A DNA stretch of 42,790 bases, taken from Reclinomonas americana ATCC 50394. Lineage: Eukaryota > Jakobida > Jakobea > Jakobida. The position numbers and the translations under genes were made by a program. A model generated the notes under the pieces. The model saw nothing but the letters and a program-made list of their open reading frames with translations. It was not told the origin of the DNA and ran no database searches. Where the stretch lies: contig PS015136.1 in assembly GCA_048213135.1 (NCBI GenBank), forward strand, positions 80,190 to 122,979, given 5' to 3'. This document shows positions 1 to 11,196 of the stretch, piece by piece. Each line of letters opens with the position of its first letter. The first letter of the stretch is position 1.

Positions 1-3000
1 CCGTTCACGAAACTCGATAATCCACGGCCGGGTGCTGCACAGATAGAGTGTGCGTGAAAATGAAATGTATTCTGGGCGCACGTACGGCTCCAGCAATGCG
101 GGAAGACTGTCCGTGTTAACCACGCCTGCAAGCAGCAGCAGCTCAGCGATGTAAAGAAGAGCGAGCAGAAATCTCTCTCATTAACAGAGAAACGCACTTA
201 TCAATCGGCGCATTGTCGCCACGTCGACGCTGGCACTGGCCCCGTTCCAGAATCTATTCCACGTGGTGTCGGTGGACGGGCGGAATCCAAACTGCGAACG
301 TGGCTGCTCAGTTCACTTGCAAAGGAGAGAGAGAGAGAGAAGACGTCCCACGTCGGCCTTGCGCCTCACCTCCAACAGCATCTCCACGAGCTTGATTAAA
401 AGTTGGGGGTTGCGAGACATTTGCCCATCGAGAGCAAACATCAACGGTGATGTGTCGCAATCCATGGCAACTCGTCGCATCTCCGCGAGTTGGTCGGGCG
501 ACAAGGCCAGCAGCCGTGCCCTGCGCAGTCGAGGGTGGGTGCAAAACAAACAAAGAAGATGAATACAACATAAAAGTTCACCTAAGCTGCGCCATGAAAC
601 CGCACGAGGCGAGCGCGCACAGAGGTACGATGGCTGGGGACATTGCGGCAAGTAGCCTACGAAGACACAAAACAGAGGAGCATCAACACATGTCAGCCAG
701 CAACTGCTTAAGACTCGAGAATTCAGTCGGCGTACCTTTCCAGGTCGGGGAGTGCACGCGCGTCGCATGTGGCTTGCTGCATGTTGCACCAGTGACGCGA
801 AATGGCATAGGCCAGTGGAATAATGGTCTCGTGAGGTTTGCCAAGGCCAAGAGTGCCTCCCGACTCTGCGAGAAACGCGTGGAGACACTCAAAGTGACCC
901 GCACGCAGCGCGAGCAGGGCCGGCGTCGGTCCCACCGACTCCCCATTCTCCATACGACGAGCTGTGCACGACAGGCCGGAGATGTTGCGCACTTGTTGCA
1001 CGACCTGTGCCATGGAGCGAGGAGAATGGTTGAGTGCAAGGATGAAACACGTTTTCTTCCTATGCAAGGACGGTAAACAACAGACCAAGACGGGGAATCT
1101 CGGAAGCGCCGCGACAGTCATGTGCAACACGGTCAGGAACATGCGGCAGTCGTACCTCTGCAACGCGTCCACTCCGTGCGCTCTCACAGTGGCGTCGCAC
1201 AACAGGAGCAGTACACGCGCATTGTCTGCCGTGTGACCTTGCTGTGCGGCCAGCATGGCAGGTGTGCATCCGGCGCGGTTGGTGACGGCGAGCCACGCCG
1301 GGAAGCGCTCCGCCAGCTCCTTGACCACTTCCAGGGAGCTGCCGGAGAGTGAGATGAATGAATGGCGTGAAGGGGTAACGGAGCACTCGTGATCGCTCAC
1401 AACATGGCGCGCCGCTGGCAGACGGCATGGAGGGGCGTGTCGCCATTCTGGTCGACGGGTGGCGACGGGCCGGTGATGGTGTCGGAGAGCAGACGGATGC
1501 ACTCGAGCAATTCGTCACCGCGATCGCCAAAGAGCGTGTAGTCCGACACTAGCCAGTGCAGGGGGTGGCGACCCATGACGTCGGGGGCGAGGAGGCTGTC
1601 GCCGATGCCGAGCAAGCTCTAGTTTGAGGAGAAGGAGGAGAGAGGGGGAGGATAAGGAGAAGGAAGACAAGTGAGGAGGAGAGAGGAGAAGGAAGAAGAC
1701 TGAGAAAAGAGAGAAAAAGAGGAGAGATCAGGGGGAGAGTGAAGAAACAAGAGAAAAGACACGAGAGTGGAAGAGGAGGGAAAGAGAGACGAGAAAGAGT
1801 AGACGGCAGAGAGAGGCTGGACAGGAAGAAGACATTGCAACAGGGAGAATGCGACAAATCGAGGATGAGCAGCAAGGAGAAGGGGTGAAGGAGGAAAGGG
1901 GATGAGACTGAGAAAAGAACGGGAGTTGAAGGAAGAAGACAAGCACACAGAGAGGAATGGGAGGATAGCGAGGATGAGCAGGAGAGAAGAAAGACAGGCA
2001 CTGGGAGGGAAAGAGTGGAAAATGCAAGGGCGAAGAAGGGAGAGAGGAGAGAAGACAAGAAGCAGTTGACGACAATCAATGCGAGAAAGTGCAAAGAGAC
2101 TGCAAAGAGGATGGAACGATAGAGAGACAAGAGGAAGAGGCAGACTGGACAACCGAGGCTCAATGTGTGTGCAACATACCGCCGCCTCCAACGTGCGCCG
2201 CATGAGCCAAGCATCCGGACCCTGAAAGTCGAACAGAAGCAGGAGATCGTGGCGTCGATGTATGTACGACTCCACCGTGCACCACTGCGCATCGCGAAGT
2301 GACCTGACGCGAGCGAACACGAGCAGTCGAGCCTCCGCCGGCGGCAAGCGCGAGTACTCGCCGTCGCATCGGGCGTACTCGTCGACCAAGAAGAGCAGGT
2401 GATGCAGCGCGAATGAGCGGTAGAGCAGCGAGTGGAATGCTGAGCGGCCTTCGTCGTCCTTGGCAAAGGGATCGGCACCGGCGTACAGCAGGGTGCTGAC
2501 TACGGCTCTGCGATGGTAGGGGGAGAGAGGGAGAGAGGGAGAGAGGGAGAGAGGGAGAGAGAGAGGGGGAGGGAGAGAGGAAGGGGGGAGAGGGAGCGAG
2601 AGAGAGAGAGAGAGAGAGGTGAGTCGAGAAGAGTGAGAGGAGAGGAAGGAAGAGAGAAGGAAAGAGAGAGAAGTGGAGACGAAAGGAAAGGAAGAGGTAG
2701 GAACGACTGTAGGTAGGACCGAAGGCGGANNNNNNNNNNNNNNNNNNNNNNNNNNNNNNNNNNNNNNNNNNNNNNNNNNNNNNNNNNNNNNNNNNNNNNN
2801 NNNNNNNNNNNNNNNNNNNNNNNNNNNNNNNNNNNNNNNNNNNNNNNNNNNNNNNNNNNNNNNNNNNNNNNNNNNNNNNNNNNNNNNNNNNNNNNNNNNN
2901 NNNNNNNNNNNNNNNNNNNNNNNNNNNNNNNNNNNNNNNNNNNNNNNNNNNNNNNNNNNNNNNNNNNNNNNNNNNNNNNNNNNNNNNNNNNNNNNNNNNN

Positions 3001-3879
3001 NNNNNNNNNNNNNNNNNNNNNNNNNNNNNNNNNNNNNNNNNNNNNNNNNNNNNNNNNNNNNNNNNNNNNGGAAGGCGAAGAAAGGAAGAAGTGGAAGACG
3101 ATTAGAGGGAGGAAAACGTAGAATAGGTGGACGTGCGGGTGGAGAGAATGAGGATGACACCAGCGAACACGGAGCCAGTGTAATGAGTGAGTGAGAGAGA
3201 GAGAGAGAGAGAGGCCGCGAGTGAACAGTAGACGAGAGTACGGAATGAGTGAAAGGAGAGACCAGGGAAGAGAGCAACTTTGTGGAGAGAGAGAGAGAGA
3301 GAAACGAGAAGCAAGGGCGTCAGAGACATACGCGGAAGAAGCGAAAGACAAGGATTGGTTGAGAGAGAGAAGAATTGAAAGTTGGCAAGGCGAGGAGCCA
3401 GAGATGAGACAAGGAGGGCGACATAAACGCAACTCGCTGCCAAAATCACACACGTGCAGCGGGGTGCGACCGCGCCCATCCCGCACCGCCACCATCGCAG
3501 CACTCGCATCCACATCCCCCGCCTCTGTCAACAGCTGCTCCAGCTCCTCATGCCACCCATGCTCCGCGGCCACATGCACCGCACTGGTGCTCCTCCTCAC
3601 TACCTCTGCCTCTGCCTCCTCCTCCGCAGAGTTCCACTCACGCGACGACACCTCCAACGACACCACAGCCGCCATCTCCGCGAGCACGCGACACAATTGC
3701 AGTCGAGAAGCGCGCGGATGCAGCAACACATGCACCAGTGCACTGCTCCCGTCCGCTCGGCAGCGGACAAGTACATGCATCCAAGGTGACGATGGCGAGG
3801 AGAAATCTTCCGAACCCATTGATGATTGCAATCCACGAAATTGCTTGCACAGCTCATCCAGCAGCGGTTGACGTGCCAT
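1..3879 (-). CDS. Ankyrin-repeat-like protein, 3' part beyond the left edge
   Basis: Seven proposed exons, transcribed leftwards: 3879-3452, 2507-2180, 1618-1401, 1338-736, 520-370, 303-198 and 125 to the edge. The joins keep frame and restore ankyrin-type words: TPLHV, joined across intron 1 to AVVSTLLYAGADPF; GRHPLHWLV; NGDTPLHAVC; AGCTPAMLAAQQGH; and GPTPALLALRAGHFECLHAFL. These match the known ankyrin helix pattern (G-x-TPLHxA), so the protein is probably a scaffold of stacked ankyrin units with long spacers. No catalytic domain is visible. The start is unsure: the frame stays open to an ATG at 4095, but MARQPLLDEL at 3879 looks more natural. Intron 1 holds a 340-base gap, and intron 2 (2179-1619) is nearly pure CT on the sense strand. 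Exon 4 could hide a further intron near 1160-1020, although that part is open and reads like protein. The family call is firm; partners and function are not visible. Confidence 0.75.
2508..3451 (-). repeat. Ankyrin gene intron 1: CT-rich low complexity with a 340-base gap
   Basis: The intron runs from a GTGTGA donor to a TCGCAG acceptor. On the sense strand it is CT runs, written as GA on the plus strand, with (GA)n blocks at 2517-2620 and 3183-3310. Bases 2730-3069 are N. Apparent Ser/Leu/Pro-rich reading frames here come from the repeat and are not genes. Confidence 0.7.
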
Positions 3880-4288
3880 TACTAATAGATCGTCACCGTC
3901 AACTGCGCACGGGCCTTCCTCAGACAACCATTCACGCGGCAAACATGCGAGTTTCGGGACAGCATGTGGACGGCCGCCGAGAAGCGGTGGAGAGACACAC
4001 CAGTCATGCGATAAAGGCGGGAATGGCTTCTCGTCTGACTCGCAGTCAAGATGCAAGACAACAGCAACATTCTGAGCAGACAGCGCAGCGGACAATTAGT
4101 GTAAGCACCAAGCAGGTGAGCAGGCAGAGAGCGCGCGCGCGTGCCTCATCAATCATCGTCGTGGCTTGCACGTACGAGCACGAAGGAGGGGTGTTGCAAG
4201 CGCCGACTGAACAATGCAACAATGCCGGATGTATTTTTAACAGTGCGCAGGACACGCGCCTCGGGACGGCCACGCATTGGTTTCCGTG
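3880..4288. promoter_or_regulatory. Divergent intergenic region between ankyrin gene and GatA
   Basis: The two genes point away from each other with about 400 bp between start codons, or 193 bp if the ankyrin protein starts at 4095. The stretch contains a short alternating GC run (4129-4141) but no recognisable TATA box. It is probably a shared promoter; this is inferred from layout only. Confidence 0.35.
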
Positions 4289-7068
4289 ATGGCCGTTGCC
4301 GCGCATGGATTGTTGCGCCTCTCTGCGACCGAGGTAATTTTGCGTTTAACACTGGCTTTCGTTCTTGTGTTTGTTTTGATTGTGTTTGTTGTTGTTTGCA
4401 GCTTTCGCATCATTTCCGGTCGACGTCGTCTGTGGTGAATGTGGTGCTTGCGGCGCATGCGGAGGCGCATCGGCATGTGCTTCCGCATGGATGTGCGGCG
4501 TATTTGAATGTGCGAGCGAGTGAATTGGTGGTGAAGGAGGCGGAGGAGGCGGCCAAGAGGATTGCGCGAGGTGAATGAGGCAAAGAGAGAGAGGAGAGGG
4601 TCTCGTTGTGTTTAGGCTTGCATTCTGCATGTTGATGAGCGATGATGGAATGCATCGTGTGTTGTTGTTGATCTTCTTCTTCTCCTCCTCCTTCTCCTCC
4701 TTCTTCTCCTCCTTCTCCTCCTTCTTCTCCNNNNNNNNNNNNNNNNNNNNNNNNNNNNNNNTCTCTCTCTCTGTAACCTTGGCTTTCTTCTTCAAGTTCT
4801 TGTTCTTCTTCTTGTTCTTCTTCTTCTCCTTCTTCTTCCTCTTCTTCTTCTTCGTCTTCTTCTTCTTCTTCTTCTTCTCCTCCTCCTCCTCCTTCTTGTT
4901 CTTCTTGTTCTTCTTCTTCTCCTTCTTCTTCCTCTTCTTCTTCTTCTTCTTCTCCTCCTCCTCCTCCTTCTTGTTCTTCTTGTTCTTCTTCTCCTTCTTC
5001 TTCCTCTTCTCCTTCTTCTTCTTCTCCTTGTTGTTGTTGTTGTTGTTGTCATTCTTCTTCTTCTTCTTCTTCTTCTTCTTCTTCTTCTTCTTCTTCTTCT
5101 TGTTCTTCTTCTTGTTCTTCTTCTTCTTCTTCTTCTTCTTCTTCTTCTTCTTCTTCTTCTTTTTCTTCTTCTTCTTCTTCTTCTTCGTCCTCTACTACTC
5201 CTTGCTTCTTATTCTTCTTCTTCTTCTTCTTCTTTATCTTCTTCTTCTCCCTCTTCTCCCTCTCCTCCTCCTCCTCCTCCTCCTCACCCCCTTCATCACC
5301 CCTTCATCACCCCCTTCATCCACCAACCAACAGGGCAACCGCTGAGCGCGCTCGACGGCGTGCCAGTGTGCATCAAGGACAACTTTTGCGTGCAGGGGCA
5401 ACCGACCAGCGCCGCCTCGCGAATCCTCTCCAGTTGCGCTCGCGCCTCGTCGGCCTCCTCCGACGCACTTGTCACTCACGAATGATGTGCGCAGAGTGGG
5501 TGGCGCCCTACACGGCCACGGCGTGCGAGAGGTTGCTGGTGGGTGGCGGCGCCGTGCTCATTGGCAACAATAATATGGATGAATTCGGCATGGGGTGTGT
5601 TCTCCTTCTGCCCCTCACTGTGCGCTCGTCAGCAACTCATCTCCTCCCCGCAGCAATGCTGGTGTGAATTCGGCCTTTGGGCCCACGCGAAATCCGCTCT
5701 CTGCCGATCTGGTGGCTGGCGGCAGCTCCTCGGGAACGGCCGCGGCTGTCGCGGCGCATACGGCGTTTATGTTGCGTGTGTGTGCTCCATCAACAAGGCT
5801 GCTGGGTGGCAAACTCACTTTTGATGTCGACGAGTAGAGGTCTGTGCAGCGACACGGGCGGCAGTGCGCGACAGCCGGCCGCCTTGTGTGGGCTCGTCGG
5901 TTTCAAACCCACGTACGGTCGCGTGAGTCGGCACGGTCTGCTGGCGTACGCCTCCTCGCTCGACTGTCCGTCGTTGATTGCGCGATCGGTGGCCGACGTG
6001 CGGGTGGCGTTTGGTGAGTCGCGCCTGCCTCACCTCCTTCCCTTCTCCTCTTCATGTCTCCTGGTGTCAGATCTCATCAAGGGCGCCGACGGCCTCGACC
6101 CCACATGCTACACTCCTGTCACGCCCAGTATTCCGCATCCGCTGCCGGCGACTGGCGGAAAACCACTCGACGGTCTCGTGGTCGGCATCCCGCTCGAGTA
6201 CAGCATCGAGGAGTTGTCGGCCGAGGTGCGCGCGGCGTGGGAGTCGGCGGCAATGCGTCTCATGAGTCTTGGCGCGACGGTTCGCCACGTGTCCCTGCCG
6301 CACACGCCGTACGCACTGGCGGCGTACTATGTGATTGTGTGCGCGGAGGTGTCGTCGAATCTGTCGCGTTTCGATGGCGTTCGATTTGGTGCGTACGGCG
6401 TTCTCGAGCAGCCGTCTCGTGCCTCTCCGTGCTCATTGGTTGTTGCAGGCTCCGCTCCCGTGATCGACGACGCCAAAGGCGACGCAGCGCCGCGCATGGA
6501 CTACACTCAATTCGCCAAGACCACGAGGTCGCAGGGCTTTGGGCCGGAAACCATCCGCCGCATTCTGGCCGGCACGGCTGTGCTCTCTGTCGAGTTGTGT
6601 TGTCTCTGATTTCCTTCGCGAGTACCGATGTCATCTCACCCTCCCCAACCCCATGGCGTGCAGTTCGTACGACGCCTTTTTCCGCCAGGCACAACGTGTG
6701 CGTCGGCTGGTGGCCGACGATTTTGGTGCCGTTTTCGCCACCGGCGATGAGCACGTAGATGTATTGCTGACGCCTGTGACACCGCGCTCCACCGTGTCTG
6801 TCGCCGATGCGGCGCGAGAAGCATCCTCGGATCCCACCCGAGGGTACGACTTTGACGTGTTCACGGTGCCTTCGAGCCTGGCGGGTGAGTGAGTGTTTTT
6901 CTGGCAAGTCCTCTTCCTGCATCGTCGTCATCTCTCTCTCGGCGATGTGCAGGATTGCCAGCGATCAGTGTGCCCACAGGAGGCACGCCAGTGGGCATGC
7001 AGCTGATTGGCCCGCGAGACAGCGATGAGTGGCTCCTGCAAGTCGCCGAGAGACTCACGTGCTCGTAA
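4289..7068 (+). CDS. QRSL1: Glutamyl-tRNA(Gln) amidotransferase subunit A (GatA/QRSL1)
   Basis: GatA is the amidase subunit of GatCAB. It releases ammonia from glutamine to turn Glu-tRNA(Gln) into Gln-tRNA(Gln), in mitochondria or plastids. About ten exons: 4289-4333, 4402-4570, 5334-5432, 5495-5594, 5654 to about 5770, 5850-6013, 6071-6388, 6449 to about 6594, 6664-6884 and 6953-7068. The amidase-signature triad is present: Lys in CIKDN, the cis-Ser in GGSSSGT, and the nucleophile Ser in DTGGS. Other family blocks are NNNMDEFGMG, NSAFGPTRNP, RQPAALCGLVGFKPTYGRVSR, ASSLD and a C-terminal VGMQLIGP. Total length fits the family at about 500 residues. The donors near 5770 and 6594 are ambiguous. 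The 5' end MAVAAHGLLRL is short for a clear targeting peptide. The stop codon lies 50 bp from the convergent ECD stop. Confidence in family is high. Confidence 0.93.
4673..5280 (+). repeat. TTC/CTT triplet microsatellite in GatA intron 2
   Basis: GatA intron 2 (4571-5333) is filled by about 600 bp of TTC/CTT/CTC triplets with a few TTG blocks, interrupted by a 31-base gap (4731-4761). All of it is pyrimidine-rich on the sense strand. It gives artefactual Phe/Leu/Ser-rich or Arg-rich reading frames. Such tracts can form triplex DNA; that is general knowledge and is not shown here. Confidence 0.9.
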
Positions 7069-7118
7069 ACTCACTTTAGATTGACGGGATCTCGCTCGAA
7101 TCCAATCTATTCTTCATT

Positions 7119-10100
7119 CTATTCGTCGTTGCTCTTGTGCGACGAGGCGCGAGGTAATCGCACCGCCAGCTCGCCGAGCAAGTTGCTGACGGGTCCCGCC
7201 ACACCCTCCTGAGCGGCCACAGACGACAGCAAGTTGTGCACAATATGCATGTCCATCTGCAACTCGTCCGGTAGTGCGTGCTCGTCTCTGTCTCCTCCAC
7301 CCGCCTCGTCTACATTGTCAAAGCGATCGAGCGACATGGCCGCCCCGAGCGCCTCCAGCTCGGCATCCATTTCGGCCATGACGTCGCGCAAACTCGGTTC
7401 CTCCTTGTCCCCGGTGTCGTCTGGCGCTGCGGCTGTTTCCGCCCCCTCCTCCTCCTCTCCGTCTTCGTCGTCCTCATCCGACGGTGGGTCTTCGAAATCG
7501 CCTGCTCTCGTGGTGAGCGGGGTGAAGGAACGGAGAGAAAAGCAGAGAGAAGGTAACGCAACTCGGATCAAAGAACCCATCCCACGGTTGCTGCTCATCG
7601 CGAATGCCAACAGCGTTCTTCAGCAGCGCGAACAGCTGCTCGACGTTGAAGTCCACGGGTTGACTGTGTGCACGCACATGTTCAATGAGACGGAGACTTC
7701 AGATCGCGAGCAGCATCGCTCCACACAGACCTGTCACCGACGGCCACATGCGGCACCTCCGCACCCTCGTGGCTCGACATGGCATCCATAAAGGCGCGCA
7801 TGCCCTTGGCCACATCGGCGGCCGATGTGCCATCGGCAGCAGTGGCAGCTGCAGGAGGGGCGGCACTGTGGCCGAGTGCCGGACCGTAGCGCGACATGAG
7901 TTTGTCGAGTTCGTCAATCGACAGCTCCATNNNNNNNNNNNNNNNNNNNNGATAGAGACATAGAGAAAGAGAGAGATAGAGAGAGAGAAAGAGAATGACA
8001 GGAGAACTCACCGCAGATAGGGTTCGGCGAATTGCTGCACCGCCGACGGGTCGGCTGCAAGCAATGCATCCACCTGGTCGGCAAAGTCCAGGTCTCTGCA
8101 GAGGGGGGAGGGAAGAATGAACAGGGGGAAAGAAAGGGGAGAGAGAGTACAAGCAGTCGACTCACCGGTGACTCTCTCCAACCGCAGCCTCATCGGTGAA
8201 CTCAGTCACCACATTCTGCACAAACTCGGCGCGCGCCTGCCTCTCCAACTCGCGATACAGCCGCGAGCCCTCCAACTCGCCGCGAAAGTAGCCGAGGCGA
8301 TGGAGACGCGCCTTGTAGGTTCGCCAGCGTGATTCTGTGGCGGCATCGAACTGCGACGAGTTGTAAGGCGCGGATAAGGAGCGCAAGTGGAATGAGCTTC
8401 TCTGCTCACCTCCACAACATCCGAGTCCCCGACCGCTCGAGTGGACTTGGAGCGGCGGCTCTCCTGGTACGCCATCTCAAACGCGCATGCCTGCACACCG
8501 CCAGTCAGCAACAAAGGTTTGTGCGCCTCGCGAGCCCACTCAGTACGAACCACACGCACGCCGACATCGTAGTGCCGGTGATGTTGTGCCAGCGGGAGAT
8601 CCGGGGGCATCACGAAAGGCTTGGGCGGGTGGAACGACTGCTGTACGAGTTGTGCGAATCGACAGCGCGTGAAGCGCACTGGGTACATGATTCGGTCGCG
8701 GCTTGGAGGGAAGCGTGACATGCTGACGCAGGCCTGAACAGAGGGAAGGGAGGATGAGGGAAGGGAGGAAGAGGGAAGGGAGGAAGAGGGAAGGGAGGAA
8801 GAGGGAAGGGAGGATGAGGGAAGGGAGGATGAGGGAAGGGAGGATGAGGGAAGGGAGAGGGATGAGCTCCTTTTTTTCTGCGTACTCGCTGGCCCACCAG
8901 TAACAGCAGTAATGACAGATGGAACGGACAGAGCGGGGAAGGAGCGCGCAAAGGTGGAGGCTAGAAGGGCAAGAAGGAACGGCAGAGGACGGAAGGAGAA
9001 GAAAGGTAAGGCATGCACCAAGGTAGGCTGTGTAGAGAGCGTGGAATGAGAGTGAGAACATGAAAGGTGAGAGGCGAGAAAATGAAAAGGTGGAGCGAGA
9101 ACGCAGAGATGGCAGTGGAGTGAGGTATGCACCAAGGGAGGCAATATAGAGACCGTGCAAGGAGAGTAAGAACACAAAAGGTGAGGGGTCAGGAAACGAA
9201 ACGGGTGGAGCGAGAACCCACGCACGCCGGTAGAGGGAATGAGAGGTATGCACCAAGGGAGGCAATGTACAGCCGTGCAAGGAGAGTGAGAGAGTATGAA
9301 AGGTGAGGGGCGAGGAAACAAAAGGGTGGAGCGAGAACGCGGAGATGAGGTATGCATCAAGGCAGACAGTGTTGTCGAAGACTGTTTCCCTGTCTCATCC
9401 ACCCACCTGCAATGCCGCTGGATCCCTCGAATAGAAACACTCAATGGCCCGACTAAGCAGCCGCGGCTGCGTGTGCGCGAGGAACGCCACGTCCACCGGC
9501 ACGAAGCAATTGAATACGTGCCGATTCTCCGCCAATGCATGCCCGGGAAACCTGACCACAGCACCCACTGTCAGACCCACACACAGACGCCACCCCCTCC
9601 GCCTCCACGGCTCACTCACCCGCTCAGTTTCTCGCGGAGTAATCTCTGCACGCCGTCAGGTAATCTGGTGCGCTTCGGCAGCGTTTTGATGGCCGCATAC
9701 GCTGCCGCCGGGGTGAGCGGCATTGACGCCGGCGGAATGATGCCGATCTCGCCCGGCGACGTGGGCCCCGGCGGCAAACAGTGCAACTCGCCCGCACACA
9801 GGAACGTGCGATCGTCGGCCACCTCCGGGTCGACCCACGTCGGCAGCTCGTCGGCCGTCTCAATCAACAGGAACTGCCCGTCATTATCGCGCACGACGCA
9901 CAGCACCTCGGGCAGGCGCACCGTCACCTCGCGCAGCACATACACAATCAACCACTCGTCCAGCACATTATCGCCAAAGCGCGAGCTGCCGTAGAGATGC
10001 ACCGGCGCCGCATCGGTCTCCGCCACCAGCACCAAGCGCAACGGATCCTGGTGCCACACATACTCCTCCCCGGCCTCCTGCTGCATCTCGTCGAGCAGAC

Positions 10101-10257
10101 GCTCCACCATCGGCAGCACCACCTCGCGCAGGTAGTGCGCGGGAGTCGCCTCAGCAGCAGCTGGAGCATACAGTCGATAGTGCACCTGGTTGACATCGTT
10201 GCCGGCGGCGGCCAGCTGCGACGCGTTGATCGAGTAGCCACGCAGCAGTTCCTCCAT
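7119..10257 (-). CDS. ECD: Ecdysoneless (ECD/SGT1 family) protein
   Basis: ECD homologues are conserved eukaryotic proteins linked to pre-mRNA splicing (PRPF8 stability), cell cycle and p53 control. Eight exons: 10257-9620, 9551-9407, 8733-8410, 8350-8166, 8095-8012, the 3' end of exon 6 (7930-7731, 5' end lost in a gap), 7663-7563 and 7501-7119, giving about 690 residues (human 644). Family landmarks in order: YVWHQDPLRL; HLYGSSRFGDNVLDEWLIVYVL; EDNDG-like RDNDGQFLLIETAD; LPTWVDPE; FAQLVQQSF; YFRGELEGS; LSIDELDKLM; AFMDAMSSHEGAEVP; an acidic stretch DEDDEDGEEEE; and the C-terminal block VHNLLSSVAAQEGVAGPVSNLLGEL, close to human [25 protein letters not shown]. The ATG directly follows another gene's stop. 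All exon phases agree except the hidden 5' end of exon 6. Very sure of the family. Confidence 0.93.
7931..7950. other. Assembly gap (20 N) at ECD exon 6
   Basis: The gap hides the acceptor of ECD exon 6, just before MELSIDELDKL. The adjoining intron is a GA/CT repeat (7951-8000), which probably caused the assembly break. Confidence 0.95.
8741..8862. repeat. 15-bp minisatellite in ECD intron 2
   Basis: About eight tandem copies of a 15-bp unit, AGGGAAGGGAGGAAG with A/T variants near the end, lie just upstream of the exon 3 acceptor. On the sense strand they supply a long pyrimidine tract before TTCAG. Confidence 0.9.
9006..9362. repeat. Tandem repeat of about 105-120 bp, three and a bit copies, in ECD intron 2
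   Basis: The word ATGCACCAAGG or ATGCATCAAGG recurs near 9011, 9126, 9247 and 9351. Between the copies GGTGGAGCGAGAAC, GAGAGT(G/A)AGA and (A)AAGGTGAG(G)GG recur in the same order. Copies differ by substitutions and small indels. No coding potential is supported. Confidence 0.85.
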
Positions 10258-10264
10258 TTCTCCT

Positions 10265-11157
10265 TCACCGACGCGACAGCAGCAACACAGAGAGCAGGTA
10301 GTGCAGGGCGTGCACGGCGAGGAGTCGGGAGTAGCGAAAGGCGTACTTGGTCGCCAGCACTAGATCCAGGAAGCCGCCCGAGGAGAGCACGAGGTCGCGG
10401 GTTTGCAAGGAGTCGGTGTCGCCTGGGGGGAAAGTGGAAGGTGAGAGGGGAAAGGGAGAGAAGGGGAAAGGAGGGAGGGAGAGGGCAAGGGGGAAGGTTT
10501 AGAGGGCGAGAGAAGCGAGAGCCTCTCTCTTTCTTTCTCTCTCTCTCTCTCTTACCTTCCTCCAACAAGGCGTGCTCGGAGACTCGTCGCCAGGCGCGCT
10601 TCTGAGCTGCAGCAAAGCGTCGGAAGCGATGTGGATCGTAAAAGGCCACTGATTGCAAAGCCTACAGAGAACATGTGAGAGAGTGAGAGAGAAGAGAGAG
10701 AGAGAGGGAGAGAGAGAGGAGAGAGAGGGAAGAAGAAGAAGAAGAAGACAGAGGGAGAGAGGAGAGAGAGAGAGAGAAAGAGCAAGGGTCCAGGAAGAGA
10801 GAGAAAATGCATGAGTAAACGTCGTCTTTCCTCTCCAAAAAAAAGCACGCGCATTCTCTCACGCCATGCACCTGATGAATCGGGTGCACAAGGCTCATCC
10901 ACAAGCCACACTGGCGCTCTTCTGTGAGGGGGAAAGCGTCAAAATGCAAGTGTCGTCCTCGTCCCACAACACTCTGACGCAATTGCAACAAACAACGAAG
11001 CGCAGAAGGTAAAAGAGCACACACAAAGAGAGAGAGGCAGAGTGAGAGAGAGAGAAGATGCGCGGAGAAGATTGCAATTTCAGTGTGGAAGAAGAAGAAG
11101 AAGAACATGCAGAGAGAGCTGCAGACTCTCACAGAACCTGCAATCTTGGTGCCACAT
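10265..11157 (-). CDS. Unrecognised small protein, 5' exon uncertain
   Basis: Three exons are well supported: 10973-10872 (34 codons, SVVGRGRHLHFDAFPLTEER to HPIHQ), 10661-10556 (ALQSVAFYDPHRFRRFAAAQ to ALLEEG) and 10422-10265 (DTDSLQTRDLVLSSGGFLDL to SVLLLSRR, then TGA). Phases agree and introns are CT-rich with clean GT-AG ends. A first exon probably starts at ATG 11157 (MWHQDCR...), possibly ending near 11107; a different donor would shift the second exon's frame. The product would be about 135 residues with basic and hydrophobic helices (DLVLATKYAFRYSRLL; HALHYLLSVLLL) and no motif I recognise. Its stop is 7 bp upstream of the ECD start codon, and its start lies 39 bp from that of KHDC4 on the other strand. 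The setting suggests co-expression with the two RNA-processing genes; function is unknown. Confidence 0.55.
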
Positions 11158-11196
11158 TGACTGGGCACTCACTCACTCTCTCACTTTCTCACTCAG
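11158..11196. promoter_or_regulatory. 39-bp divergent start region, pyrimidine-rich before the KHDC4 ATG
   Basis: Only 39 bp separate the two divergent ATG codons. The plus strand reads ACTCACTCACTCTCTCACTT and then TCTCACTCAG directly before ATG, which looks like a 3' splice site. KHDC4 may therefore have a 5' UTR intron whose first exon overlaps the neighbouring gene. A trans-splicing acceptor is another possibility. Confidence 0.4.

Noticed and set aside
4575-5345. 256-codon plus-strand frame rich in Phe, Ser and Leu
   Set aside because: Translation of a TTC/CTT microsatellite in GatA intron 2.
7686-7731. 34-bp intron near 7697-7664 in ECD, from a donor at AA|GTCTCC
   Set aside because: A donor at GACAG|GTCTGTG gives a 67-bp intron in phase, in line with the other short introns here.
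8741-8862. Regular 15-bp repeats that could recall a CRISPR array
   Set aside because: There are no unique spacers. Units abut directly inside a eukaryotic intron, so it is a minisatellite.
9781-10605. 274-codon plus-strand frame
   Set aside because: Antisense shadow of ECD exon 1 and the neighbouring gene, which match known family blocks and splice sites.
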